64,000 bases of DNA from Triplophysa rosa (GCF_024868665.1 NC_079913.1:12167824-12231823), one strand, 5' to 3'; positions 45,307-56,813 are shown, counted from the first letter of the stretch. The notes: a model not told the origin generated them from the sequence alone. Numbers and translations: made by a program.

Positions 45307-48300
45307 GAGATTATGACACATGGGCACTTTTTACATCTTTACAAAGAAAATAAGAAAAGCAAAAAACATGAACAGTTTCAGGCAACAAGACCACAGAAGA
45401 GCAAGTTAACAACCTTTTTTAAATCTATATCTTTAAATATGAGGGTTCCATACAAAACACTTACGTAATAAAATACCCATGTTATCAAATAATTTCACAA
45501 GTAAAACACTGAAGCTGTAGGCAGGATGTACCGTCAGAATTTGGCACTAAATTCCACTCTTTATAAGAAAAAAAAATCACATTTTGCTGAACAACATAAC
45601 ACATCTAAATATTGTTTCCCACAATAGAAATGAAATAATATAATGACACAGATGCTTCACAAGCCGACACTGTAACTCTTAAGAATTTTTATATAGCTAA
45701 TTACCCAACAAGAAATTTAGCAAAGAGGGACTCCTATCGAAACCAAAACAAAGAAAAGAAAAACAGGAAGAAACAAAACGAACAAAAACAAAAACCGTAG
45801 TAGTAATAGTAATATGAAAGGCTTTGTCTATTGTTCAAGTAAATTGATTTTTAGTCTTCTCTTTAAAAACATGAGACAAATAAGACTGTTAGACTTGATG
45901 AAACCACGACTTTATCCACGAAAAGCACCGACGGGACCGCGGGTTACACAAACTCTGTTTTTTCCTCTATACATTTAAACAGTATAAAATATAGGTCATT
46001 TCATGTGCATTTAAACCACGGATTGTCTAACTGTAAGTCAGTTCAGCAAAAGGTGTGACACGTAGGTAGCATTTCCCCCCAAACAGGGCAACCTTGTTTT
46101 TTTATTCGTTTTTCTTTTTTTAATACCTTTACTACTCTAGAAAAAAGTGGTTTTATATAGACTTTAATGAGAAATCAAGCCACTTAAAATGGCCCTTAAA
46201 AAACTTTACACTGCCTGAAAAATGTAAAAACCAGAGAGATTCTAATATCGATCAGACAGTTTTTTTTATTAAAACTGTGTGGAAGTAGTCTATTTTGTTC
46301 AGAAACCGGCGTAGGTTTCTTACGGCAGGCCTCAAATGAAGAGTGTTGCCGACAGTAAGTCCCGACGCCAATCCCTGTATTAAGCGTTCAAGTTTACTTT
46401 AAATGAATGAAAAAGAAAACAACATAAAGAGAGAAATCATAATCTGACAAATGAAAAACAAAACAAAAAAATCAAAAGCAAATATTCGTAATTGTGTCGC
46501 CACAGGATTTTTTAACGTGTTTTTTTTCTGTTTTCTTAAAATGATGCTCTGGTTATGTTAGTAAATATATTCTGTCTCTAAAGAGTGAATGCAGCGTTTT
46601 CACATTATTATTATACTTTTTTTCTCTTTCCTCCCTCCATTCCCTCCCTCACCAGTTAATCAGAAAAACAAAAACAAAAGCTCAAAATGAGGTCACATGC
46701 GAAAAATTTCCAAAAAGATCAGGCTAAGATCAAAGTTCAGAGATCAGTAGAAGGAGACCAGGTTATGATCAGGAGAACTCAGAAAGACATCAGAAACAAT
46801 GACGGGACGATGAGACTTTTTTTGTACGCCACGTAGACATGCTAGGCAAACGATGAGCATAGAGTCATGGAGATGAGTTCTAGGAAAGAAAACGGGAGAG
46901 GAGAGTTACACACACAGCTCCGGCACACAACTAACATCATTAAACCATGAGAACAACAAACGAACAAAAAGGAACGAAACGAACAGACAAAAAACAACAG
47001 CAGCAGCAGCGCTATTAACCAGCGTTTCACCGACATCACATTAGCATTTTTAACGACATTTTTTTGTTTGTACGATACACGTAATTCGAATAGATTGCAA
47101 ACACGTACAAGTAAATGAGGCACTCGTTCAACCACATGAAGTACAAACAAACACTCTTGATCTCCTCAGTAGAAACACACACACCCAAAAGTATCCATCT
47201 CGGCCCGGACTCCGATATAAGATCGCAGATGGATCGCTGTTTGGGAGAAACTATTGTTTTTTTGAGGGGGTGTACATCAAAAACCAAACACAAAACAAAA
47301 CGAAATAAGTTTCCACTACTTATGACAGAGGAGAGAAAAGAAGAAAAAGGACAAAGAGGGACCTGATGGATGGGATTGTGGGAAATGGCGAGAGGGAGAA
47401 AGAGGAAAAAGACGGAAAAAAGAAAGAGAGAGGGGTTGTGCACATGATTCTGTGTTCTTGTCACACAACAGGTTGCGTTATACGACTTTATAAGACTACT
47501 GGACCAGGCTCTGGATAGAGAGAGCACGACTTTCGGAACCCAATAACTTAAAGATAATAAATAAAGTCCTTTACTTCAGAGGCAGTAGAAATTTTGTATA
47601 AAAATAGAACTGCATTTTTTTACAAATGAAATTTACAGGCCTGTGGCTTTCTGCGATTAATTTTTTTTTCTTTCGATAGACATCAAGTGTTCTTTCCCCC
47701 ACCCCTCCACATAGAACCTAGAATGCTTTATTCATTTTAACCATCGACAGATCAGAATATTTTGTAACGCTCTACACAAATTCTGTTGGACAAAGACCAC
47801 AATCATCTGACGCATAAACTAGCTTGTTTCTTAAAAAACTAAACAAAACAAAAAAACAAGCAAAAACGTAAACAAAAAAACCCTTACTGACAGGAACCCA
47901 AATATAAATAAAAGTCACGGAACATTTGACGGCAAGTATTTTTTGAGGAAGCTGTTCAGGCAGTTGTTGCCGTTGACTACAGAGAGGCCACAGCGGGTTT
48001 AACCCTTTCCTCTCTAGTGCCAGTGGGCCAAGGGTTCGAAGGAGCAGCAAAGCCCTGAACCGACACCAGAGGTCAAAGGGCAAAGTTTAATGTGCATATT
48101 GGTGCTTTAATCATATCGGAACCTTCTCTACTTGTCCTTACAAGCCTCAGGTTCGCAAAGAGAAACAAAGAATACTTCATACATCGTTCCTTTCTGCTGT
48201 TGTTCATCATAAAATGAAATAGCCATTGTATAAATATTTACTTTAAAAAAACAAATACTTCACACATGACTCGAATGAAAAGAAAAAAGAAAATTTGACC

Positions 48301-48560
48301 GTTAATAGCTGTTCATCCATCGCAAGTCATACAAAATAATGGCGGAAATGGAAGCGTTCATGTGGAAAAAAAAGACAAAATAATACTGTTATTAATAATA
48401 AAAAAACAACAAAAAAGAAGTTTACAGGAGAGTGGCTCCCTCAAGGGTGAAACTCCCCCTCGTGCCCCCCCTCCCCCCCCCGGAGTCCCAGTTTGGTAAC
48501 CGTGGCAGCAGTGGGGACTTACCCTAGCAGTGTAACATGAGAGAGGCCCTAGTGCTAAGA

Positions 48561-48688
48561 TCAGTACGGTTTGCTGTCGTTCTTTGAGCGCTTGAGCTGG
48601 ACTTTGAGGCGCTTCATGCCGATCTGAAACCCGTTCATCGCCTGAATGGCAGCCTGTGCTGATACTGGATTGTCATAACTGACGAAAC
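48561..48688 (-). CDS. celf2: CELF2, last coding exon (end of RRM3 and C-terminus)
   Basis: A 128-nt exon: acceptor ...tccgcAG|GTTTCGTC (48688), stop TGA at 48563-48561. It encodes [19 protein letters not shown], then the [11 protein letters not shown] segment and the highly conserved C-terminus [11 protein letters not shown]. This is the second half of RRM3: the RNP1 motif (KCFG-FVSY) is split by the intron, the Gly codon being shared (G|GT). CELF2 binds GU-rich RNA to control splicing, stability and translation in nucleus and cytoplasm. The sequence ends exactly as in vertebrate CELF1/2. Very confident for family, high for CELF2 over CELF1 from the linker exons. Confidence 0.97.
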
Positions 48689-49910
48689 CTGCGGAGAAAA
48701 GAGAGCCGTGAAGCGCCGAAGTCATGTTTGGCAGCGAAATAATCTACTGCAAGAAATGCTGCTTGCGCACCGCATCTGACGCAAGCAAACTACAAGTATA
48801 AAACATAAATCAATGGTTTTTCACACTAAAACCCATTCAGGCTAAAGTTTGTTGAGGTTTTCACTGCATTGAGGGGTGTTAGTGATGTTTTGGTAAGACT
48901 CCCCAAAGTTCACTCGCATTTTCTAAATATTTTTTAAAGGTTCTAATATTGTAAATAATATTATGTTTTATGCTCAGGCCCATCATTTTGCTTTGTATAA
49001 TATATCATCAGAAGCCACAGGGATCCGTTGAATGTTGCCTGTGTCTTCTTTTTGAAAAAGCACCTGTAGACAAGCTTTTATTTTTATTTCATTTTTTTAC
49101 TTTTGGCTTTTTTTGGACTAACTTGTTATGAAACACCGTTTTTTAGCTAAAAATCTTCTTTACTACTTCTTCACTAATAATCTTAATTAATACAGAAGAC
49201 ATTTGGGGGGGAGTTTGCACATTTTAATATTTAAAAAACTTTACTGAATATTTGTGTCAAAGATGCATTGCTTTGTTGTAAACAGGGTGCAAAAAGCTTT
49301 GTGACACAGCACTAGAGTCTGTTAAATATGTCTAAATGTTTATATTGTATGTCACATCTAATTTTCAACAGTTTTTATTCTTTTATTTTTGTGCTCAGTA
49401 GAAATGTTTGTGTGATAAACTAAATGGATTATAGAGCCACAGAAAAATTTAAGAGACCATTTCAAAATTATTTTCAGTTTTTCCGAATTTACTATTTACT
49501 ATTAAGATGCTTTTAAAAGCTCATGTTCACTTTTAAGCAACACAACAGTAATATTTGTATTATATGTATTACATAAATATGTATTTTAATAACCTCGATT
49601 TTATCACGGTCTTTATGTGTCTTGTCATGCTGTCAGTCTTTCACATTGCTGTTGGATGACTTCATGTTTGATTTTGTTGAAATTCAACAGACACTTGACT
49701 GGAATAGCCACAATATATCTAGAAATTATGATTAAATACAAATTTGTAATGGTCTCTCAATTTTTGTAGCTAATTAAATATATATCTTTCCTATACATGA
49801 GATTTCAAACAGGGTAATACCCTGGACCAATAAGTGAACCACTGCGTGTCTACTGTAAATTCTATGCCGTTCTAACATTAGCATGTGTGTGTTTGCGTGT
49901 CAGTTCATAC
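48689..49910 (-). other. celf2: celf2 last intron
   Basis: 1.22 kb with consensus GT (49910-49909) and AG (48690-48689). AT-rich; no repeat or extra exon seen. Confidence 0.9.
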
Positions 49911-50054
49911 CAAAGCACTTGCTCAGATTGGTCTGTTTGTCGATAAAGACTTTGGCAGACACCACATTTCCAAAAGGCATGAACATCTGTAGGATGTCCT
50001 GGTCCCCGAACTCCTGTGGCAGGTGGTAGATGAACAGATTGGCCCCTTCAGGTC
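49911..50054 (-). CDS. celf2: CELF2 exon encoding first half of RRM3
   Basis: A 144-nt exon between acceptor CAG|GACCTGAAGG (50054) and donor CTTTG|GTATGA (49911). It encodes [36 protein letters not shown] and [15 protein letters not shown]2 is LFIYHL; the exon ends within RNP1. Phase in 1 (shared Gly), phase out 1. RRM3 is the domain that, with RRM1/2, recognises UGU-containing RNA. ILQMF (not LLQMF) agrees with CELF2 as I recall it. No unusual residue. Confidence 0.97.
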
Positions 50055-50941
50055 CTGCTCCATACACACGAAACACATGTACACATTTAGCGAACAAACC
50101 AGAACTGTGGCCGTGGCACTGAAATACTACGAAGTCAATGAAGGCTTGGGTTTGAACGGACAGTACACACAGTAGCTCCAAATGGAAATGTACAAAGACT
50201 ATAGAGCGTTTCATCGGACGTGCGCGCGCCTGACCCCCAGTTAACTTTATATTTAATTGAATTTATGTTAATATTAATTTGTATTATTACTTTACTGTAT
50301 AATAATTATATTAAATAAACGATTTGTTGGATTTTGTTGTATGTTTACTTGATTAAATAGACAATTTGTTGAATGGGTCCTGTAGTTTGGTCGCATTTAA
50401 AGAAACCGTATGGTACAGTGACATCTAGCGGTCGAGCTCGGTATCGCAGTCTAAATTCAAAATATTGGAGATACAAGTTCAGCAAAGTAACGGTTCTTCT
50501 CGGATTCTTTTGCTTGTTATCAGAAATAATCTACAGGCACTCAGTTGTTTGTGAATGTGTACTGGAAGTTAACTGCAGCCCACGAACGTGTGCATGCGCA
50601 GGAACGTTTGTTTATGTCGTCACTTTGAAACCATCTAATAAGTAAGTGTAAAAACTACATTGTTGTTTCGTTCAAAGTGTTGTTTTTTTTACATCGTTTT
50701 ATGTATTTTGTTTGGTGATGCCAGCGGGCTGATATTACACGCTGGGGCTTTAGGCTTTAATTGACTAAATATACATGAATGTGTTGACACGCCATCATTA
50801 AAAAAAGCCAACGCTCGCTGCAAGAACCTAAAAAACAGCGTGAGCTGCCTGTACCACGTTCCCAGAGACCAACAACTGAAAGATGATGGAAAACAAAAAC
50901 GCATCCTGTGAGTTTGTATATGTCTGTGTTTGTTGTCCTAC
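50055..50941 (-). other. celf2: celf2 intron with an interspersed repeat
   Basis: 887 bp, GT...AG. About half is the repeat at 50205-50632. Confidence 0.9.
50205..50632 (+). repeat. Interspersed repeat (uninterrupted copy)
   Basis: Homologous in opposite orientation to 5594-6292: cgtttcatcggacgt, aaagaaaccgtatgg, tgacatctagcgg, aataatctacaggcactcag, gtcactttgaaa. Lacks the hAT MITE, confirming that MITE as a later insertion at the 6-kb locus. Confidence 0.8.
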
Positions 50942-51121
50942 CCTCTTTCTGGCTTCCCGCAGCGCTCTGTTGCTGCAGTAAGGACTGGCTGTAGAGGGTG
51001 GGCAGGGCGGCGGCCGCGTACTGTTGGATCCCTGAGTAGGCCTGTGTGAGAGCGTCCATGGGCCCGGCCGACCCGTTACTCAGGCCCGTGCTGCCCAGCC
51101 CGCCGTTCAGAGCCGCCATAC
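50942..51121 (-). CDS. celf2: CELF2 exon, linker before RRM3
   Basis: A 180-nt exon: acceptor CTCAG|GTATGGCGGC (51121), donor GAGG|GTAGGA (50942). It encodes [17 protein letters not shown], then [31 protein letters not shown] and SAAGSQKEG, the most conserved part of the CELF1/2 linker. [17 protein letters not shown] is CELF2-like (CELF1 has NQNLLTQQ). Phase 1 at both ends: the first Ser or Gly depends on which upstream donor is used (54470 or 54458). The linker drives splicing activation/repression and localisation. A (GU)35 tract lies upstream in the transcript, 117 nt from the acceptor. Confidence 0.97.
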
Positions 51122-51237
51122 CTGAGAGCATGTGAGCAACTTTACATAAAACCCAACAATAAAGAAAAAAGAAGTGCTCTTACTCGTTAGCGTTTGGACT
51201 CAGGGAGTGTTTCTACAATACAGCACAACACACGACA

Positions 51238-51238
<1 letters not shown>

Positions 51239-51308
<70 letters not shown>
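51239..51308 (-). repeat. (CA)35 microsatellite; (GU)35 in the celf2 transcript
   Basis: Perfect dinucleotide tract. In the celf2 pre-mRNA (minus strand) it reads (UG)n and ends 117 nt before the 3' splice site at 51122. GU repeats are known high-affinity targets of CELF proteins, so a feedback role is possible (inference). Confidence 0.97.
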
Positions 51309-51310
<2 letters not shown>

Positions 51311-51871
51311 TCCAACAAAAAACACAAACGTAGACAGTACAACACTCGTCGACAGGGTATAATAAAAAACGACACAAAAAACGACGTAAACGCCACTCAC
51401 GCACACAAACAAACACGAGATAGATAACATACATAATATACCGACGGTGTATGCAAATGAGCAGCACGGCCTACACATGCACACTATGTCACAACAGCAG
51501 CACGAAACGATCACCACGGCGACCCTCAGACACACAGAAACATCTGACCAATCACCTTCTTAACCTCACGAAGCGGAGATCCACGTTTAATTATCTCATT
51601 ATTCGCCATCAGCAATCTTGGCTGTGTTAAAGGGGTTATGGGGACAATGTTCAACTTCTTTAATAATATACAAATGCATCCTCGGATCCATTAAAAGCAA
51701 AACCCCTGACTGCGGAAACAGATGCACACGTGCTCCGGGGAGCAACTCCTGTTAGTAAGCATATGGGATACATCACCGCAGATACACTCAGAGGAAAGAG
51801 GGTTTTGTGGTGCCAACAGCAGGTTTTACTTTGTTTTTCCAGATCTTGTTTAGTAACTGTAATGATGTCTT

Positions 51872-52120
51872 TAAAGGGATAGTTCACCCGATAATAAAAA
51901 TTCTGTCATTTTGAATTGAATTGAATTCTTTATTGTCATAGTGTTTGTACAACCCAACGAACTTTCGAATGCGCTTCCACACAAAGATGCAACACGAGAA
52001 TTACAATTTAAAACACATCACAAAACAGTACCTATAAAACAATAGTTAAATATGTAAATAATTCAACTGCACACAATTTAGGGAAAATAAATTAATAAAG
52101 TTACAGTAGATGGCACTATA
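51872..52120 (-). repeat. Repeat end plus 3' tail of a non-LTR retrotransposon
   Basis: 51872-51916 is one end of the foldback family (aaagggatagttcacccgat). It abuts gaattgaattgaattctttattgtcat, which read in reverse is ...ATGACAATAAAGAATTC(AATTC)n, the 3' end of a minus-strand LINE with a short pentanucleotide tail. The 5' part is missing. Confidence 0.7.
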
Positions 52121-52554
52121 TATTAGCACAATTTCTTTGTATTTTAACTTTCTCAACCTCAAGAATTTATCGACTGTTCATACACACTGTCAAATTAAAT
52201 ACAGTGTATACCATAACTAAGGTCTATAATTTTGAATTTAGACCGTTGACAATGTTGCCGTAGAATAGCAATCATGAGTTCTTTGGACGTTTGTTATCTT
52301 GTTGCATAATGAGAATGGTTTACGCTCTTAATCTTCTGGTTGCCAACTCTGAACCACACCACTATACCATAATATCAAAATAACCTAAATTACTGTAAAC
52401 ACCACAATTTATACGCAAATAGGCAATTTAAGACATAAATGCTTAGTCCTATTGTTCAAACTAAAGCATTTCAGAGTTACTGTCGCGGTACTAAACCGAG
52501 GAGGTTATGAAGTTCCTTCAAATGTTAGTGCCATTAAACAAGATGTGTTGTAAG

Positions 52555-52926
52555 TTAATAGTCCAGTGTATGAAATTTAGCGGCATCTAGCGTTGAGGTT
52601 ACGAACTGCAACCAACGGCTCACTCCACCATTCCCCCATCCCTACCGAAGCTCAGGACTAAGATGTTGTCATGTTTTTGCTTCTTTGCCGAAGAAGATAA
52701 CGTATTTACGAAACGCGTTCTGTAGAGCAGTTTATCCATTTTGGGCTACTGTAGACACGGCAAATTCAAAAAATTGTATGTAGATAGAAATAGCTCATTC
52801 TAAGATAATAACAACATCAACGCTTCATTATGTAAGGTCTTAATACACCTCTGAATACATAGTTATGTATATTATATTGCATTTCTGTCAATAGATCCTC
52901 CTAAAAAATACACAGAGCAACTTTAA
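52555..52926 (-). mobile_element. TTAA-type MITE (copy C)
   Basis: 372 bp with TTAA at both ends, reverse orientation to copies A and B. Contains gaggttacgaactgcaacca, cgtatttacgaaacgcg and aaggtcttaatacacctctg. Intronic insertion in celf2; uninterrupted. Confidence 0.87.
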
Positions 52927-54304
52927 GTAGTCAACTATAAACAAGTCAACCGTTTTGCGAACCTCAACTAACTTGCTTAACAATAATCTAATAAAATGAT
53001 TGCTCTTTCAGACATCAGTTGACCTCAAAGACACAAATCTGACCTAAGAAGTGGCAGTTTATGTTAACGGCCACTATTGCGCACATTGCAAGAACACACG
53101 CATGCGCACATTGCGCTTTTACGCATTTCACAATGCAACTACGTGTGATTAAGGATTTACCAGTGTGTGTGTGTGCGTGTTTATAAAGACTGATTCATGA
53201 GTATTTACTGACTGGCCTTTGGGCTTGAAGGGCTGGAAACAATAAATGATGAGCGAAGTGCTTGGACGGTCAGCTCCCTCATTTATCCAGCAATAATTAC
53301 AATACTGACCTTTTATATTTAATTATACTATACAGCCTTTTAAATGAGCATGTGTGTGTGTGTGTGTAAGAGAGTCATTTAAATGAATTTAAATTGTTCT
53401 GTTAGAAAGAGGTTGATTTATAAACCTAGAAACCTGTCTGAAAGGTCACCGGCGCAGGAGATTTTGCTTGTGTGCCGGCACACTGACATATACACATGCA
53501 CGGACCGCCTTGATCTTTAGCTTGCCTATTCTTAGTAATTACACTCCACAACGCCCATTAGGATAACATTCCTTCAGCGTAACCAACGGGCATTATAAAT
53601 GGACGCAGTCTAGTCCTAACTCGTTCAAAATTCACATTCCTACGAGAACATACATACACATACATACACACAGAACAAGTACACAAACAGTAGCGACAAA
53701 ACAAGTGCACGTCTATAGAAACACCCAGTGAGCAATGGAGTGGCAGTGTGTTAGCGTGTGTGGAGATGTGGCCGACTGGTGTAAACACAAAAAACTACAA
53801 GAGATGGATTTGATCTGATTTGAATGATGAAGCAATTTAACATTCACACATCAATTCAATATGTTAGCAAAAAAATCACTCAAATTCATTGTGCACATAT
53901 AGCGTGACCCCAGTAAGAATTTGTACATTTAAGCCACAGTGTATGAATGTCATTTCATTGGATAACAAGTATGACACCACAAGCACCCTTTTCATAAGAA
54001 ATATTTGCAAAAAAAGTTGTTTGAAATGAGAAAAATGTATTTGTTTACATTTGTAAATCCAAACAAATATCCCATGGCTGCATTTCTTACATTCTGTCAC
54101 ATAATGGAATAACATTCATACATGAAGCGGGGCCAAGTTTTTCGGGGCTACTGTATACCCAACATTCTCTCATTTAAACCCAGAGAGATGCCCACACTTT
54201 TATCGCCGTACAATCAGAGAAAACATCAGTGTAAACTTTGGTTATGGCTTGTACACTAACGGTTCTATTAAGCGTGTTGACAAAATGTTTATATGCTCTC
54301 CTAC

Positions 54305-54352
54305 TTGTAAGTCGCTTTGAATAAAAGCGTCTGCCAAATGAATAAATGTAAT
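54305..54352 (+). repeat. SINE/LINE tail fragment
   Basis: gtaagtcgctttgaataaaagcgtctgcc followed by aaatgaataaatgtaatg; the same tail as at 5217-5325. Only the 3' end is present. Confidence 0.7.
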
Positions 54353-54457
54353 GTGTGCATGAGTGCGAGAGCGGGCATCTCTATGAGCAGCGGGCAGCCA
54401 GTATGAGGTGATGCTGTATGGTTTGGAATGGAGAGGCTGATGAACGGTAGTACTCAC

Positions 54458-54610
54458 TGTTGACGCTACCTGCTAGTGCATTTATGTTATTGAGGCCAAC
54501 GGTGGCCCCGGCCAGACCCTGCAGTGTGCCCAGAGAACCCAGGGAACCCATGGAACCCATGGAACCCATGGAACCCATCGCACCCATGCTAGAGTTAGCC
54601 GTGGAACCTG
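54458..54610 (-). CDS. celf2: CELF2 linker exon with tandem alternative splice sites
   Basis: Encodes (A)GSTANSSMGAMGSMGS..., then SLGTLQGLAGATVGLNN and INALAGSVNS. The acceptor is a NAGNAG: TACAG|CAG|GTTCC, so the exon begins at 54610 or 54607 (one Ala more or less). Two donors 12 nt apart lie in the same phase: GCAG|GTAGCG (end 54470) and AACA|GTGAGT (end 54458); the second adds four residues (SVNS). From memory, mammalian CELF2 has a comparable short optional peptide before MAALNGG. The exon carries a 9-bp coding repeat (atggaaccc on plus) giving (GSM)n/GSL, which is not typical of mammalian CELF2. Confidence 0.94.
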
Positions 54611-55070
54611 CTGTAGGGAAAGACAGGAAGAGCAGAGAAGAGAGACAGATGGAGAAATGGAAGAGAAAAAGAGGCGTTTGAATGTACAGATAAAGTCGCA
54701 GATGATCAGATGATACTGGAATGGTCAAAGCTCCAATTCGACACGCACGGGCTTTGGTGGGGGTACTCGGGGGGGAAATGGATGGATGGACGGGTTGGGT
54801 AACATCTTGATTATGCGTGATGATTTTGCTGCTGATGTAAAACTGCAACATTGTGAATACGGGCATGATTTTAATGTGTTTTTTATTTAGTCATTAAGTT
54901 TCCTAATGAGCGTAATTATCATTAGACTAATTTTGATCTCAAACTGTCTGGTTTAATGAATCTCTGATTCAAACTCTAATTTAAATGTTTGTTTGCGTCA
55001 GCACTTCAAACAAAAGTCAGCTTGTTGCGGTTGTCATGTATCAAAATGTTTTTATTTAAAAATATATTTA

Positions 55071-55072
<2 letters not shown>

Positions 55073-55107
<35 letters not shown>
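55073..55107. repeat. (TA)n microsatellite
   Basis: About 17 TA units, continuing into imperfect taataata. Confidence 0.95.
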
Positions 55108-55112
<5 letters not shown>

Positions 55113-55361
55113 ATAATATATATATAATACCATGCAGTTATACCAAGTAGTTTAAAGATATTTTAATGCACATGGTTAAGGACAGTACATTTTTTATTTA
55201 TTTTTAGTTGTTTTGTTCAGTAGTGTTTACCCTGTTACAATATTTAAAAAATACGCGGTTATAGCAATATTTATATACATAAATGTAAAAATATAACAAA
55301 TAAATATTTTTTAATGTACTTTACTATGTGTATTAAAATATCTTTACACTACTTGGCAGGG

Positions 55362-55546
55362 ATGCACAATATTGAAGAAAAACACTGTAACTTGCTAAAA
55401 AATGCAATATACAATATGTTAAATGTTTATGTCTTAAATATATATATTTTTAATTATATAATGCTATTGCAAACAACTACGATATGCATATCTCAATATG
55501 CAAATTAGAAACGTTTAGATAATTTGGATATATTGTGTACCCCTAC
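55362..55546. repeat. Diverged hAT-like MITE
   Basis: Left AGGGATGCACAATATTG and right complement GTAGGGGTACACAATATATC are inverted with mismatches, similar to the ends of 5965-6219. Target duplication not convincing. Confidence 0.55.
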
Positions 55547-56491
55547 TATATAATAATAATAAAAAACGAATAATTTTCTATAAATAAATACATTAGAATT
55601 AAATTACACTGTAAAAATGGTAAATATAAGGCACAATATACTATAGTAATGTGAAGGAATTTGTCTTATTGATTTTTACAGCTATATTTTGATAATTGAA
55701 CAGTGTCATTTTACTGTTAACGGAAATGTCTGTAAAATTAATAGATAATGTCCAGAAAATGACCCGTACAATTTCCTTTTTTTCATTCCTTTTTTTAACT
55801 GTACAGTACTTTTAGCCATTTTAGAGCAAAATGTAAATATAGATTTCACTCCGCCCTAAAAGGTGAAGAGATAAATGGATGGATAGACGGATACAGTAAA
55901 TGGATATGGTACTTTTTTGATTCTGTACGAAAATCAGTTAAAATTAGTTTTCGCGTAAGAAACAAAATAATTATGACAATGAAGATTATAGCAATGAAAA
56001 TGTTTTTACAAGATTTTACAAAACTCCCAACAAAGCAGCTCTCGGGACATCAAAGAAAAGCACTTTAAAGAAAATTCAACTTTTCAACTTGTTTTTTCTT
56101 TGCCCCATTTAAACAAATGCAAGTCTGAAAGAAAATTTGCGAAGAGTTGCAAAGCGAGACACAGATTTGCTAATCTAACCGTAGATCAATGTGCCACACT
56201 TATTCGTGTCTTTTGGTTGTACTTTTCAACAAAGAAGGACTTCCAAAATGAGTGAAGCACAGTCAAAGTCACTACCAGCTTTACACCACACACATCCACA
56301 CACTCATCCAAACATGATGAACCGGTGAACCCTGATGAATGGACAAGACCAAAACACACAACATGAAGACTGACAAAACATACGGACTATACTACAACGT
56401 ATGAGGGGGACAACGATGCTATGGTGGTGATGATACCGCTATCGAAGATGATGATGGTGACGATAGCGTTGGGGCCATGGCCTCTGGTTAC

Positions 56492-56626
56492 CTGGGCTGG
56501 CCAGGGCTCCCAGGGACCCTGTGCTGGAGGTCAGGGCACTAGCGGTGGACGGGCTGGCCGAGCTCTGTGCTGCAGCCGCTGCTGCTGCTAGAGTGGCAAG
56601 ATTCTGCAACTGCAGAGCATTCATAC
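56492..56626 (-). CDS. celf2: CELF2 linker exon (Ala/Ser-rich)
   Basis: A 135-nt exon: acceptor TTCAG|GTATGAATGC (56626), donor CCCAG|GTAACC (56492). It encodes MNALQLQNLATLAAAAAAAQ, then SSASPSTASALTSSTGSL and GALASP. NALQLQNLATLAAAAAAAQ matches CELF2 (CELF1 has NAMQLQNLAALAAAASAAQ). Phase 1 in and out. The polyalanine run and Ser/Thr-rich tail are typical of the fast-evolving linker. The exon is modular, so skipping keeps the frame. Confidence 0.96.
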
Positions 56627-56782
56627 CTGAAGAAAAACAAAGTGTCAGTGTGTGGATGTGTGTTTAACTGCGCATGGTAAAATAATGAAGGGAACCACAT
56701 CTGCGCTAAAGGATGCTCATGTGCAGCACGTCTTTCTACAAAATTCAAATCGAGGTGTGTGTCTATGTAAGGGCGAAATTAT

Positions 56783-56813
56783 TCACCTTTGGAGGGAAAA
56801 ACTCCAAAGGTGA
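56783..56813. other. Perfect 12-bp hairpin in celf2 intron
   Basis: tcacctttggag (56783-56794), loop ggaaaaa, ctccaaaggtga (56802-56813). It lies 157 nt upstream of the 56626 acceptor in the transcript. Role unknown. Confidence 0.8.

Larger units (their letters stand above)
42100..48560 (-). other. celf2: celf2 3' UTR and downstream flank
   Basis: Immediately downstream of the celf2 stop codon. The strand of the transcript is T-rich throughout, without introns or supported frames, fitting the very long 3' UTR known for vertebrate CELF2. Minus-strand AATAAA signals (tttatt on plus) occur at 47727-47732, 46265-46270 and 46101-46106, so several poly(A) sites are possible. The true 3' end cannot be fixed; the repeat at 44115-44440 may lie inside or beyond it. 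A polypyrimidine/C-run (ctcccccccccgg) lies just after the stop near 48471. Small frames here are not genes. Confidence 0.6.
51122..54457 (-). other. celf2: celf2 intron with GU tract and repeats
   Basis: 3.3 kb. Contains the CA microsatellite 51239-51308, a repeat fragment 51872-51916, a LINE tail 51914-52120, the MITE 52555-52926 and a SINE-type tail 54305-54352. GT at 54457-54456 (or 54469-54468 for the upstream donor), AG at 51123-51122. Confidence 0.85.
54611..56491 (-). other. celf2: celf2 intron with TA tract and hAT-like MITE
   Basis: 1.88 kb. Holds the (TA)n tract 55073-55107 and a hAT-like MITE at 55362-55546; otherwise AT-rich with no gene. Confidence 0.85.

Noticed and set aside
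51187..51535. Cys/Val-rich frames near 51.3 kb
   Set aside because: Artefacts of the CA/GT microsatellite in a celf2 intron.
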